The notes: generated by a model not told the origin, from the letters alone. A DNA stretch of 64,000 nucleotides from an uncultured Mycoplasmatota bacterium (GCA_937944975.1 CALEBF010000014.1:186001-250000); one strand, 5' to 3'. Positions 8,501-17,132 are shown, counted from the stretch's first letter. Program-made: numbers and translations.

Positions 8501-11049
8501 ATGCAATAGGAACTCCAACGTATTCAGTTAATAAAACAGGATGGGCGACAAGCAAGGTTGTTACTATTACATACCCTGAGAGACAGTCTAACTTTACATA
8601 TCAGTATAGTTTAGATGGAGGAAGAACTTGGACAACAGTAGCAAGTCCAGCAACAACAAAGCAAATTACATTTAACGCAACCGGAACGGTAATTGCTCGA
8701 GTTACAGATGGAACGAACTATGTAACAGCAAGTTCATTTGCAGTTACGCAAATCGATACAACACAGATCGCAGCTGCGGTAGCAGTAACTGGAAAGACTA
8801 GTAATTCTGTAACACTTGCAGCAACATGCTCAACAGGAGATTCAGGAATTGCTAAATACGCATACAGTAAAGATAATGGTGGATCATTCGTTGATGCTGG
8901 AACGAATAAAACTTATACATTTACAGGATTAAAAACTGGAACATATAATTTTAAAGTAAGATGTACAAGTGGTTCGGGTATTGTTGGAACATCAAGTGCA
9001 GTTAGTGCAACTACAAATGCAATTGCAGCACCAACTTATAAAGTGGATAAAACGGGATGGCAAACAAAGAAAATCGTTACCATCACATATCCAACAAGAG
9101 AGTCTAATTTTACATATCAATATAGCACAAATGGAGGATCTAGTTGGACAACAGTAGCAAGTCCAGCAACAACACAACAAGTTACATTTACAGCAAATGG
9201 AACAGTGATAGCTCGAGTTACAGATGGAACAAATTATGTAACAGCAAGTTCATTTGCAGTTACGCAAATCGATACGACTGGGCCAAGTGCAGTTGCAGCA
9301 ATATCAACGAAGACAACAAATTCGATTGCAATTAAAGCGACATGTACAGATGAACAATCAGGAATTACAAAAATAGAGTACAGTAAAGATAATGGAAGTA
9401 GTTATGTCTCTGGTGGAACCAATACAACTTATACATTTACAGGATTAAAAACTGGAACATATAACTTCAAAGTACGATGTACAAATGGTTCGGGAATGAC
9501 AGCAGTATCAACAGCAGTGAGTGGAGCTACTAACTCAATTGGTACACCAACATATGCTGTGGATAAAACAGGATGGCAAACGAAAAAAGTTGTAACGATC
9601 ACATATCCAGAAAGACAATCTGATTTTACATATCAGTATAGTTTAGATGGAGGATCTAGTTGGACAACAGTAGCAAGTCCAGCAACAACACAACAAGTTA
9701 CATTTATTTCAAACGGAACTATCATTGCTCGAATTACGGATGGAACGAACTACGTAACAGCAAGTTCATTTGCAGTTACACAAATCGATACTTCAGCTCC
9801 ATCAGCAACAGTCGCGGTAAGTTCAACAACGTATAACAGTGCAACGTTAAAAGCAACATGTACAGATGAACAATCAGGAATTACGAAGATCGAATTTAGT
9901 AAAGATAATGGTGCAAGTTATGTTTCCAATGGAACAAACACAACATATACATTTGGAAGTTTAGCAACTGGTACATATAATTTCAAAGCAAGATGTACCA
10001 ATGGTTCCGGATTGACGACAGCTTCTGCAACAGTTAGTCAGACAATTTATAATCAATTTACTCTAACATACAATGCAAATGGAGGAAGTGTCAGTCCAAC
10101 AAGTAAAAAAGTAACAGTAGGTTCAACCTATGGAACGTTGCCAACGCCAACAAGATCATACTATAAATTTTTAGGATGGTTTACAGCAGCTACAGGTGGA
10201 ACACAAGTATCAAGTTCAACAGTGATGGGAGCTTCTAATGTGACGATTTATGCACACTGGCAAGCACAGACGACAATTACATTTAAAAACAATATGACAG
10301 GAGCAAGTCAATCTACTACAATTAATGTAGGAAGTACGACAACGGCACCAAATTATACCGCAACAGGATATACAAGAACTGGTTGGGGAAGCAGTAATTC
10401 ATCTATAGCATCAGTAAGTGGAAGTACCATTACAGCGAAAGCAGCAGGAGCTGCAACAATAACAACGAATTGGTCATTAAATGCACCAACAGTATCAGGA
10501 CAATCTACGACATGGACGTATAATTCAAGAACATTAACGCCATCTTGTGCGGGAAAGACATATCGAACAATAACATATCAATATAGCACAAATGGAGGAT
10601 CTAGCTGGACAACGGCATCATCTAAGGCATTCAGCCAGAATAAAACAGTTCAATGGCGTTGTTATGACAGTGATGGTAGATATTCATCAGCAGTAACAGC
10701 TAATGTATATGCAGATACATCTTCACCAAAAACTGCTTCATGGAGTCAAAACAGTTCCACTTTCCAAGTAACATCTACATCAGGTGGATGTAGTTCTCTT
10801 GGTACACATCAAATTGTCTATACAGGATCATATGCATGGAGAAATTCATGGGAGTCAGGGAAGGCTCATTATAATGATTACTTTATGTACTGTAATGGTG
10901 GAGTAACTGGAAAATTTACTTCAATATCTTGGAGTAATAGTTGTCGTCAAGTAGTGTTTAAACCTAGTTTGAGTGCATGGTATGAATGGTGGGGAAAACA
11001 GCAAACGAAATGTGTTCATACAGGAAAAACAAATATATGGCAACAATAG
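5509..11049 (+). CDS. Giant type IV prepilin-like surface protein with eight tandem repeats (1846 aa)
   Basis: The N-terminus RRGFTLIEILAVIVIL is a textbook class III prepilin signal: cleavage after Gly, Glu at +5, then a hydrophobic helix. The pilin core spans about residues 1-144 and ends with a Cys pair (DTWCVF ... KGKCS). Eight 172-residue repeats follow (about 145-1520), each with a beta-rich half (VDKTGW ... YQYSLDGG ... TVIARVTDG) and an Ig/FN3-like half (SGITKIEYSKDNG ... RCTNGSG). Then come an InlB/Flg_new-type repeat (YNANGG ... FLGWF ... IYAHW), a second related module, and a Cys-containing C-terminal domain. The start was set at ATG 5509, with GGAG upstream, not at the in-frame TTG at 5476. 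It is followed after 15 bases by 11065. Pilus assembly genes are not in the window. Probably a very long displayed adhesin or stalk (inference). Confidence 0.85.
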   Translation: MKVNRRGFTLIEILAVIVILAVLAVITIPIVMGIIEETRKNRFLENVKSIVTSVEQYNSEHDMKAIGQYVVNQTDIQYIEDKAFDTKMIPVKGTFDGSGLMSLNKSGVVRLQVENDTWCVFGTNKDYKIEKGKCSEVANPLLPVYKIDKVGWAPKKTVTIVYPEREEGLIFDYSLDGGRTWIVVKTGNEKKIEFTQPGAIIARVYDGLFYQTASTFQVTQIDSTPPEDVAIAVTKKTSNSITVTATGEDNESGISTIYYSKDNGATWENGGSEKTYTFKKLRTGNYQLKARIVNNAGLETISSTISASTNEIIPPTYAVDKTGWQPKKVVTITYPTREEDFVYQYSLDGGETWKEVASPETKQQITFTANGTVIARITDGVNYKTASSFAVTQIDTTPPTSVIAMGGRTSNSITLKATCTDDKSGISKIEYSKDNGKTYVNGGTKDTYTFSGLTEGSYYFKARCTNGAGLISESATLSGNPLELITPTYAIDKTGWQPKKAVTITYQAREANYIYQYSLDGGKTWTTVLEPLTQQQVTFTSNGTLIARVTDGVNYKTASSLAITQVDSSAPSATVSVTSKTSNSVNLAASCVDSESGITKIEYSKDNGSSYVSGGTNTTHNFTGLKTGTYNFRVRCTNGSGLQTVSQAVNSATNTIGTPTYAIDKTGWQTKKIVTITYPARQSNFTYQYSLDGGRNWTTIASPATTQQLTFTSNGTVIARVTDGVNYVTASSLAVTQIDTTAPTATLASTSKKSNAVSLKATCTDNESGITKIEFSKDNGSSFVNSGVNANYTFSGLKSGTYNFKARCTNGSGLQTTTSTLSVATNVITPPTYKVDKTGWQTEKIVTITYPERESQFVYQYSTDGGSSWKTVASPATTQQVTFTSNGTVIARIYDGTNYVTASSFAVTQVDPTAPSAVAAVSAKTSNSATIKATCTDSESGITKIEYSKDNGSTFESGNTSTTYTFGGLKTGTYNFKVRCTNGSGLKTVSAAVNGTTNAIGTPTYSVNKTGWATSKVVTITYPERQSNFTYQYSLDGGRTWTTVASPATTKQITFNATGTVIARVTDGTNYVTASSFAVTQIDTTQIAAAVAVTGKTSNSVTLAATCSTGDSGIAKYAYSKDNGGSFVDAGTNKTYTFTGLKTGTYNFKVRCTSGSGIVGTSSAVSATTNAIAAPTYKVDKTGWQTKKIVTITYPTRESNFTYQYSTNGGSSWTTVASPATTQQVTFTANGTVIARVTDGTNYVTASSFAVTQIDTTGPSAVAAISTKTTNSIAIKATCTDEQSGITKIEYSKDNGSSYVSGGTNTTYTFTGLKTGTYNFKVRCTNGSGMTAVSTAVSGATNSIGTPTYAVDKTGWQTKKVVTITYPERQSDFTYQYSLDGGSSWTTVASPATTQQVTFISNGTIIARITDGTNYVTASSFAVTQIDTSAPSATVAVSSTTYNSATLKATCTDEQSGITKIEFSKDNGASYVSNGTNTTYTFGSLATGTYNFKARCTNGSGLTTASATVSQTIYNQFTLTYNANGGSVSPTSKKVTVGSTYGTLPTPTRSYYKFLGWFTAATGGTQVSSSTVMGASNVTIYAHWQAQTTITFKNNMTGASQSTTINVGSTTTAPNYTATGYTRTGWGSSNSSIASVSGSTITAKAAGAATITTNWSLNAPTVSGQSTTWTYNSRTLTPSCAGKTYRTITYQYSTNGGSSWTTASSKAFSQNKTVQWRCYDSDGRYSSAVTANVYADTSSPKTASWSQNSSTFQVTSTSGGCSSLGTHQIVYTGSYAWRNSWESGKAHYNDYFMYCNGGVTGKFTSISWSNSCRQVVFKPSLSAWYEWWGKQQTKCVHTGKTNIWQQ
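5941..10068 (+). repeat. Eight in-frame tandem repeats, exact 516-bp period
   Basis: The unit boundary (Tyr codon of the Y-x-[VI]-[DN]-K-x-GW motif) falls at 5941, 6457, 6973, 7489, 8005, 8521, 9037 and 9553, always 516 bases (172 codons) apart without a single indel. Later units (about 4-8) share long identical stretches, including at synonymous positions, so they look recently duplicated or homogenised; unit 1 is the most divergent. Units 2-8 each contain one Cys pair; unit 1 has neither Cys. Confidence 0.93.
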
Positions 11050-11064
11050 AAGAAGGAGGGAAGC

Positions 11065-11895
11065 ATGAAAAACAATAAAAAAGCGATGATCGGGATTCTG
11101 GTTATTATAGTATTGGTTGCAATAGGAATTGTAATATGGCTTTTATCTCCTTCGAAAGCACCTGAGAATGAAAAAGAAGTATCACAAGAAAAACAGCAAG
11201 AAGTATTAGATTTTATCGAATCTGGAAATGGAGAAAAAGAACTGCAAGAATATAGTACGGAAGATTTATCAAATACAATTACAGCGATAGGATCTAGTTC
11301 ACAATTTGAGGATGAATTAACAACGAACCCAAAAGTGAAAGAGTATACAACACAATATAAAGAAGAATATGAAACTTTAAAGGAAAAATACAAACAGAAC
11401 ATACAGTACGAAACAGGAAATAAATATTATGATGAAGTACAACAGAAATATTTTCAAGAAATCAAAGTAAGTGGATATAGTATTATGGGATATAGTATTG
11501 TATATAATGATTTGATATATTACTTAATGGAAAAGTTGGCAATATCATATGAAAATCAAAATGTTAGTCAATCAGCAGCAGAAGACTGGGCATTAGTAGA
11601 TGCAAAAATAAGGGCGATAGCATTGACATTAACAAATAATTACTTTGAATCATATTTTGATGAGGATTATACAAAGACGGTGACATTGGAATGGGAGTAT
11701 AAAGATGGTGAGTGGATTTGTAATAATTTAGCATCAGCTATTACTATCATGACTGATCCAGAAGGAATTCTTACAACAGAAGGTACAGCAGGATACGATA
11801 AGTGGCATGTAGTTGCATCTGGGATCATGGATGCATATGAATCAAGTAGTACATTCCATGTTAACAATCCATTAGCAATTAATAATATTAAGTAA
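11065..11895 (+). CDS. Membrane-anchored extracytoplasmic protein of unknown function
   Basis: A 276-aa protein starting 15 bases after the giant pilin gene, with GGAGGG upstream of ATG. A basic N-terminus and one hydrophobic helix (about residues 8-30, IGILVIIVLVAIGIVIWLL) are followed by a charged linker and a mostly helical outer domain rich in Tyr and Glu (about 75-150), then a Trp-containing segment (about 205-260). No catalytic motif is visible and I do not recognise a family. Its position between a displayed pilin and a lipoprotein in one transcript suggests an accessory or envelope role in display (inference). Confidence 0.7.
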   Translation: MKNNKKAMIGILVIIVLVAIGIVIWLLSPSKAPENEKEVSQEKQQEVLDFIESGNGEKELQEYSTEDLSNTITAIGSSSQFEDELTTNPKVKEYTTQYKEEYETLKEKYKQNIQYETGNKYYDEVQQKYFQEIKVSGYSIMGYSIVYNDLIYYLMEKLAISYENQNVSQSAAEDWALVDAKIRAIALTLTNNYFESYFDEDYTKTVTLEWEYKDGEWICNNLASAITIMTDPEGILTTEGTAGYDKWHVVASGIMDAYESSSTFHVNNPLAINNIK

Positions 11896-11905
11896 GGAGG
11901 CATTT

Positions 11906-12319
11906 ATGAAAAATAAAATAATAATTATATTAGTTGCATGTTTAGCTATTTTTGCAACCGGGTGCGGTTGTGACAAGAAAGAACAAAAAACTGAGAAAAA
12001 AGAAGATGAAATAAAGGTAAATACAAGTGAAGATATTGTAAAAGACCAAGTGGTAGAAGGTTTAAAACTTACGAATACATCACTATCTAGTCAAAATGGA
12101 ATGGCTACACTTGTGACAGAAGTAAGCAATGATACAGGGAAAGATGAATATTTACTTTCATTTAATATATACATCAAAGATAAAGATGGAAATGTGATCG
12201 CGGAAAACATAGGATATGTAGGAGAAGTAATTCCAAACGGAACATCGAGAACGATTACAAGTAGCTGGGATCAAGAGCTTGTAGGAGCAACGGCAGTAGA
12301 ATATTCTATCAACCGATAA
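11906..12319 (+). CDS. Small lipoprotein with FxLYD-like domain
   Basis: A 137-aa protein with a lipoprotein signal: hydrophobic h-region, then FATGCGCDKK, with Cys at about residue 22 as the lipidated residue. After a Lys/Glu-rich linker, residues about 50-137 look like a single beta-sandwich: LKLTNTSLSSQNGMATL, VTEVSNDTG, YLLSFNIYIKDKDGN and GEVIPNGTSR resemble FxLYD/DUF3426-type domains found in many Firmicutes lipoproteins. It begins 10 bases after the previous stop (ribosome site AAGGAGG) and ends before a terminator, closing the pilin operon. Function unknown. Confidence 0.75.
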   Translation: MKNKIIIILVACLAIFATGCGCDKKEQKTEKKEDEIKVNTSEDIVKDQVVEGLKLTNTSLSSQNGMATLVTEVSNDTGKDEYLLSFNIYIKDKDGNVIAENIGYVGEVIPNGTSRTITSSWDQELVGATAVEYSINR

Positions 12320-12323
12320 TTGT

Positions 12324-12357
12324 AGAAAAACATGGTTTTGCCTTGTTTTTTCTTTTT
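12324..12357 (+). terminator. Terminator of the giant pilin operon
   Basis: AAAAACA-x-GG / CC-x-TGTTTTT hairpin with one U-U mismatch and a T-rich tail just after the lipoprotein stop. Confidence 0.65.
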
Positions 12358-12372
12358 TCTATTATGTAATCG

Positions 12373-12381
12373 TGGTATAAT
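12373..12381 (+). promoter_or_regulatory. Extended -10 promoter of camS-gatCAB
   Basis: TGG-TATAAT (TG at 12373, hexamer 12376-12381) 21 bases before the camS start. No good -35 is visible, as expected for an extended -10 promoter. Confidence 0.6.
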
Positions 12382-12402
12382 TGTTTTATCCAGGTGATGT
12401 GT

Positions 12403-13440
12403 ATGAAAAAGTATGTATTAGTGCTATGTATTCTTTTATTATTGTGTGGATGCAATAAAAAAGAAGAGGAAGTAAAAACAGATTTGAAGTTCGACGAAGA
12501 TAGCTACTCTGTTTATGAACCATATAAAAGTGGAGTCTCAAACGATTATGTTGTTAGTCATATTTTAAATCATTATGATCGTGAAGAAGTGGAAAGTTCT
12601 CTTATGGATATTTCCACATCTTATTTTCCTACGGATAATACGTATTATCAGGCTGGACAATATTTGAGTGAAAAGGATTTGACTAGCCTGTTATCGAAGG
12701 AAAAGTTGAATCAAGCTGACAACATAACGATTGATGGAATTTCGATTTCACCGGAGTATATTTCTTATATTTATGAGCAGAATTACTTATCTTCCGAAGG
12801 AAAGTTAAAGGGAATTAGCATTGCAGTTGTTTTAAATCCATACCAACAATATCAAAATCAGTATGGTGCTTATCAATATAAAAAAGCGGACGAGACCACT
12901 GTTATTGACTTTGGGAAGAAACGTGCTAAAGAGTTACTAACATATTTGCGAGAAGAGAAAAATTTGAAGGATGTGAAGATTCTACTTGGATTATATGTAC
13001 AAAACGGTCCGGATGAAATATTACCGGGAAGTTTTAAACAAGTGGGAATTTCTTCATCTTCTGATATTAGCTTTCAAAGTGTCGACTATCAATATCAATT
13101 GATAGAATCTAGTTGGGTACAAGAGAAAGACATGAATTCTTACACGGCATTTCAAAACTTAAAAAAGAAGTTAACCGAAGTATTTCCTACAACTTATATG
13201 GTAGCAGAAGGACTTTATGTAAGTGGAAGATTGCAAAACTTAGAAATTGATGTTCATAGTACATATATGAACAAGAGCGAACTATTAAAGATCAGTCAAT
13301 TAATTAGCACGGAACTTTCTAATACATTTCCAGGAGGAATTCAAATGAAAGTTTATTTAAAAGAAAATAATGATATGGTAGGTTTTATCAGCAAAGAGAA
13401 AACAAGCTCTAGTGCTAGAATCTACATAATGAAAGGATAG
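12403..13440 (+). CDS. camS: CamS-family sex-pheromone-type lipoprotein
   Basis: A 345-aa lipoprotein. The signal peptide ends in LLLLCGCNKK, the Cys being the likely lipidation site. The body fits the CamS/YerH family: YEPYKSGVSNDYVV, GISIAVVLNPYQQY, VKILLGLYVQNGPDEILPG and a C-terminal GGIQMKVYLKEN are recognisable. In enterococci and staphylococci the cleaved signal peptide of such a protein is a peptide pheromone, but the mature protein's role is unclear. It sits directly upstream of gatCAB, as in Bacillus and Staphylococcus, supporting the call. The start was set at ATG 12403 (AGGTGAT upstream); the GTG at 12394 lies inside the ribosome site. Confidence 0.85.
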   Translation: MKKYVLVLCILLLLCGCNKKEEEVKTDLKFDEDSYSVYEPYKSGVSNDYVVSHILNHYDREEVESSLMDISTSYFPTDNTYYQAGQYLSEKDLTSLLSKEKLNQADNITIDGISISPEYISYIYEQNYLSSEGKLKGISIAVVLNPYQQYQNQYGAYQYKKADETTVIDFGKKRAKELLTYLREEKNLKDVKILLGLYVQNGPDEILPGSFKQVGISSSSDISFQSVDYQYQLIESSWVQEKDMNSYTAFQNLKKKLTEVFPTTYMVAEGLYVSGRLQNLEIDVHSTYMNKSELLKISQLISTELSNTFPGGIQMKVYLKENNDMVGFISKEKTSSSARIYIMKG

Positions 13441-13443
13441 CGT

Positions 13444-13740
13444 ATGACAAAGTTAAGTATAAAACAAGTAAGAGATGTAGCGCATCTAGCTCGTCTTACT
13501 TTAAGAGAACAAGATATTATGAAATATCAAAAAGAATTAGGTCAAATTTTGACGGAGATCGATAAGATCAATCAAGCAGAAGTGAAAGAAGATGAAGAGA
13601 TGTTGATTTGTCCTACGACAAATGAAAATTTTTATAATAGCGATGAGGTAAAAGACATGATTACAAAGGAAGACGCGTTTTCAAATAGTAAAAATTCAAA
13701 TGGAATGTACATCATTGTACCGAAGGTAGTCAATGAATAA
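13444..13740 (+). CDS. gatC: Asp-tRNA(Asn)/Glu-tRNA(Gln) amidotransferase subunit C
   Basis: A 98-aa protein with the GatC hallmark VRDVAHLARLTL near residues 9-20 and the C-terminal DEVKDMITKEDAF. In GatCAB it wraps around GatA and stabilises the amidase. It starts three bases after camS stops and overlaps gatA by eight bases, so camS-gatC-gatA-gatB is one operon. Length normal. Confidence 0.95.
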   Translation: MTKLSIKQVRDVAHLARLTLREQDIMKYQKELGQILTEIDKINQAEVKEDEEMLICPTTNENFYNSDEVKDMITKEDAFSNSKNSNGMYIIVPKVVNE

Positions 13741-15190
13741 TTATCTTAATTTACCAATTACAGAACTTCATGAATTATTAAAAACGCGTCAAATTAAGCC
13801 GATCGATTTAGTGGAAGAGGCTTTTGAAAAAATCGAAAATAGCGATTTAAACGCTTTTATTACCCTCGATAAAGAAGGTGCAATGAAGCGGGCAAAAGAG
13901 TTAGAAGAAATCGAACCAGATAATATTTTGTTTGGAATTCCAATCGCTATTAAAGACAATATTGTAACGAAAAATTTAACGACGACTTGTGCTTCTAAGA
14001 TGCTTGCTGATTTTAATCCGATCTATGATGCTACTGTCGTAGAGAGAATCAAAAAGGCAAATATGATTATCATTGGAAAAACCAATATGGATGAATTTGC
14101 AATGGGATCAACAGGGGAGACGAGTTATTTTGGAAATACTTTAAATCCATGGGATCATCGTATGGTAACTGGAGGAAGTAGTAGTGGTAGTGCTTGTAGT
14201 GTCTCTGCAAGACTTGTGCCATGTGCTCTTGGAAGCGATACTGGTGGAAGTATCCGTCAGCCATCTAGTTTTTGTGGAATTGTCGGATTGAAACCGACAT
14301 ATGGACGTGTATCTAGACATGGATTAATTGCATTCGCATCTAGTTTAGACGCGATTGGACCTATGACGAAAAATGTCTACGATAATGCGCTTCTTTTAAA
14401 TATTCTAGCTGGGTATGATGACAATGATTATACTTCAAGTAAAAAGCCTGTAGATGATTATACAAGCTTGATTGGTGCAGATGTAAGCGGACTTAAGATT
14501 GCCGTTCCGACTTACTATATGAGTGATCAAATCGACTTTGAAGTAAGGGAAAAGATATCTGATGTCATGGATATGTTAAAAGCACACGGATGCCAAGTAG
14601 ATCTTGTCGAAATGAATTATCTAGAATATGCAATTCCTCTTTATCAAGTTATTGCACTAGGAGAAGCTAGTAGTAATTTAGCTCGTTTTGATGGTATTCG
14701 ATATGGGCATAGAACGGACGATTATCACAATATCGAGGAACTGTATAAAAATACACGTGCAGAAGGATTCGGAGATGAAGTAAAACGTCGTATTATGATC
14801 GGTTCTTATGTGCTATCTGGTGAGAATGCTAATATATACTATCGTAAAGCACTTCAAATTCGCCATGCGATGGTAGAAGAGTTTAAAAAGCAATTTGAAT
14901 CATATGATTTAATGTTGGGACCTACGAATACGAATGTTGCTTATACGTTTGGAACGCGTCAAGACGATGCATTGAAATGCTTCTATGACGATATTTTAAC
15001 CATTCCAGTGAACATGGCAGGGCTTCCTGCGATGAGTTTGCCAGTTGGTTTCAACTATGAGAAATTGCCGATAGGAATGCACATTATTGGAAACTATTTC
15101 GAAGAGAAAAAGATTTATCAATTGGCAAGTTTTATAGAAGCAAAATTAAATCTTGATTTAACGTCTAAAGAAGGAGGTGCTGAATGCTAA
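13733..15190 (+). CDS. gatA: Asp-tRNA(Asn)/Glu-tRNA(Gln) amidotransferase subunit A
   Basis: A 485-aa amidase-signature enzyme that releases ammonia from glutamine for transamidation of mischarged tRNA. The Ser-cisSer-Lys triad is visible: Lys in GIPIAIKDNI (about residue 74), and the two Ser in GGSSSGSA and GSDTGGSIRQP (about residues 148 and 172). Overlaps gatC and gatB by a few bases each. Length and motifs are normal. The presence of GatCAB implies that Gln-tRNA and/or Asn-tRNA is made by the indirect route. Confidence 0.97.
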   Translation: MNNYLNLPITELHELLKTRQIKPIDLVEEAFEKIENSDLNAFITLDKEGAMKRAKELEEIEPDNILFGIPIAIKDNIVTKNLTTTCASKMLADFNPIYDATVVERIKKANMIIIGKTNMDEFAMGSTGETSYFGNTLNPWDHRMVTGGSSSGSACSVSARLVPCALGSDTGGSIRQPSSFCGIVGLKPTYGRVSRHGLIAFASSLDAIGPMTKNVYDNALLLNILAGYDDNDYTSSKKPVDDYTSLIGADVSGLKIAVPTYYMSDQIDFEVREKISDVMDMLKAHGCQVDLVEMNYLEYAIPLYQVIALGEASSNLARFDGIRYGHRTDDYHNIEELYKNTRAEGFGDEVKRRIMIGSYVLSGENANIYYRKALQIRHAMVEEFKKQFESYDLMLGPTNTNVAYTFGTRQDDALKCFYDDILTIPVNMAGLPAMSLPVGFNYEKLPIGMHIIGNYFEEKKIYQLASFIEAKLNLDLTSKEGGAEC

Positions 15191-16602
15191 AACCAACGAT
15201 AGGAATCGAAGTACATGTCGAGTTAAAAAGTAATGCAAAAGTATATTCCACAGGAAAAAATGATTTTAAATCTCCTGCGAATACGAATATGACTCTGATC
15301 GATTTAGGATATCCAGGAACACTTCCAAAACTGAATCAAGAAGTAATTCACATGGCTCTAAAGGCATGTCATGCAATGCATTTCCACATTAATAAACGTA
15401 TGCATTTCGATCGTAAGAACTATTTTTATCCAGATTTACCAAAGGGGTATCAAATTACACAGCAAGATACGCCGATTGGGTATGATGGATATTTAGAGAT
15501 CGAAGTAAAAGGAAAGAAGAAAAAAATTGAAATTGAACGTATGCACATCGAAGAGGATACTTGTAAGAGTATTCACGGAGAAAGAGGAACGTTATTAAAT
15601 TTCAATCGTGCCGGAGTTCCTTTGATCGAGATCGTTTCAAAACCTGTGATCGAATCTCCAGAAGAGGCGATGCTCTATTTGGAAAAACTTCGTGAAACTT
15701 TGCTATATCTTGGGATTAGCGATGTAAAGATCGAAGAAGGAAGTATGCGTTGCGATGCTAATATTTCAATGCATGAAGAAGGAGAACCATTCGGTACAAA
15801 ATGTGAAATTAAAAATATTGGATCGATTCGATACGTAGGAGTTAGTTTGGAGTATGAAATAAAACGTCAAACAGAAATTCTAGAGCGTGGAGAAAAAATC
15901 GAAAGAGAACAAACGAGACGTTTCGATGAAAACACGAATACGACAGTTCTCATGAGGGAAAAGGAAACTGGAAATGATTATCGTTATTTTCCAGAACCAG
16001 ATTTACCGTTTGTAACGATTAGTGATGCTTGGATTGAAGAAGTGAAAAATTCAATGCCGATGATGCCGGATGAAATTAAAGAAAAATTTGTAGAACTTGG
16101 TATGAATGAGAACAATATTAAGACACTTCTCGCAAATAAAGAAATTTGCATGTTTTTACAATCTATTTTAGATGAATGTAATCCAGTGATTGCAGCAAAT
16201 TTATTAACTGGTGATGTACTTTCTTACATGAACAAAGAAAAATTAAGTCTAGATGAATTAAAAATAGATGCTGAAAATTTTGCAGAGCTTGTTGGGCTTT
16301 TGGAAAGCGAGAAAATTTCTTCAAAACAAGGGAAACAAATTTTATCTGTACTTTTGGAAAATGGTGGTAGTGCTTTAGAATGGATGAAGACGCTTGGAAT
16401 GGAACAGATTAGTGATACAAAAGCGCTTACGGAAATGATTCAAAAAGTACTTTCTGAAAATCCAGAATCAGTGAGCGACTTTAAAGCTGGAAAGGATCGT
16501 GCTCAAAAGTATTTGATGGGACAGATCATGAAAGCATCAAAAGGGCAGGCAAATCCAAAGCTTGTGACAGAGTTGTTGACAGAGATTTTAAATCAGATGT
16601 GA
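15184..16602 (+). CDS. gatB: Asp-tRNA(Asn)/Glu-tRNA(Gln) amidotransferase subunit B
   Basis: A 472-aa kinase-like subunit that activates the tRNA-bound Glu or Asp with ATP. Starts PTIGIEVHVELKSNAKVYS and contains FHINKRMHFDRKNYFYPDLPKGYQ, RMHIEEDTCKSIHG and YRYFPEPDLP. The last 150 residues form the YqeY-like tail that docks tRNA (ISSKQGKQIL ... KAGKDRAQKYLMGQIMKAS). The ATG overlaps the gatA end and has AGGAGGTG upstream. The metal-binding Cys positions known in some GatBs are not obvious here. Confidence 0.97.
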   Translation: MLKPTIGIEVHVELKSNAKVYSTGKNDFKSPANTNMTLIDLGYPGTLPKLNQEVIHMALKACHAMHFHINKRMHFDRKNYFYPDLPKGYQITQQDTPIGYDGYLEIEVKGKKKKIEIERMHIEEDTCKSIHGERGTLLNFNRAGVPLIEIVSKPVIESPEEAMLYLEKLRETLLYLGISDVKIEEGSMRCDANISMHEEGEPFGTKCEIKNIGSIRYVGVSLEYEIKRQTEILERGEKIEREQTRRFDENTNTTVLMREKETGNDYRYFPEPDLPFVTISDAWIEEVKNSMPMMPDEIKEKFVELGMNENNIKTLLANKEICMFLQSILDECNPVIAANLLTGDVLSYMNKEKLSLDELKIDAENFAELVGLLESEKISSKQGKQILSVLLENGGSALEWMKTLGMEQISDTKALTEMIQKVLSENPESVSDFKAGKDRAQKYLMGQIMKASKGQANPKLVTELLTEILNQM

Positions 16603-16632
16603 TTTGCGAAAACGTCAAAATTATAGTATAAT
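16603..16632 (+). promoter_or_regulatory. Promoter of the sensor operon
   Basis: TTTGCG (16603-16608), 18-base spacer and TATAAT (16627-16632), upstream of the ATG at 16660. Confidence 0.6.
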
Positions 16633-16659
16633 GAATGACGATTGAGAAGGAGATTGAAT

Positions 16660-17121
16660 ATGAAGGGATTTATCATGAGTCATAAAAAAGGTCTCGCTAT
16701 TGTTGGGATCCTTTTGTTAATATTTGTTATTCTATGTATCTTTGTCTGGGGATTTTTATTTCCTGATGGAAGCAAGAGCGAGTATGGAAATCGCTTAGAT
16801 GGAATTGATAAAGTTAGAATTTCCGATGATAAGTTAAAGAAATTAGAAACCGAATTAGAAGGTCATGATTTTGTAAAAAGTGCGGATGCTTATATTACAG
16901 GGCGTATTATCAACGTGATGATCGATGTAAATGACTGGACGGATGTTGCGACAGCAAAAGCGCTTATCGAAGTTGTAAAAAGTAATTTTTCAGAAGATGA
17001 ACTTGCTTTTTACGATACGCAAGTGTATTTAACAAATGAAGGAAATAGTGAATCAAGTTATCCATACATAGGATATAAACATCGTACGGAAAGTGATTTT
17101 TTCTGGACGAATAATCAGTAA
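16660..17121 (+). CDS. Small membrane-anchored protein of unknown function
   Basis: A 153-aa protein with one N-terminal helix (about residues 12-35, LAIVGILLLIFVILCIFVWGFLF) and an outer domain. The domain (RISDDKLKKLETELEGHDFVKSADAYITGR ... VMIDVND ... ATAKALIEVV) alternates beta and helix like a small alpha/beta fold. The start is ATG 16660 (GAAGGAG upstream); the TTG at 16642 overlaps that site. It lies 11 bases before the sensor gene 17133, so the two are co-transcribed, and it may be a partner of that sensor (inference). No known family recognised. Confidence 0.65.
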   Translation: MKGFIMSHKKGLAIVGILLLIFVILCIFVWGFLFPDGSKSEYGNRLDGIDKVRISDDKLKKLETELEGHDFVKSADAYITGRIINVMIDVNDWTDVATAKALIEVVKSNFSEDELAFYDTQVYLTNEGNSESSYPYIGYKHRTESDFFWTNNQ

Positions 17122-17132
17122 GGTGGTAAAAA

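Noticed and set aside
5941..10068. Repetitive region considered as a CRISPR array or noncoding satellite
   Set aside because: Repeats are 516 bases, in frame and coding throughout; no short palindromic repeats with unique spacers and no cas genes.
11016..11402. 128-codon minus-strand frame over the pilin end and 11065
   Set aside because: Antisense to two well supported genes; Ser/Phe-rich translation typical of an antisense shadow.
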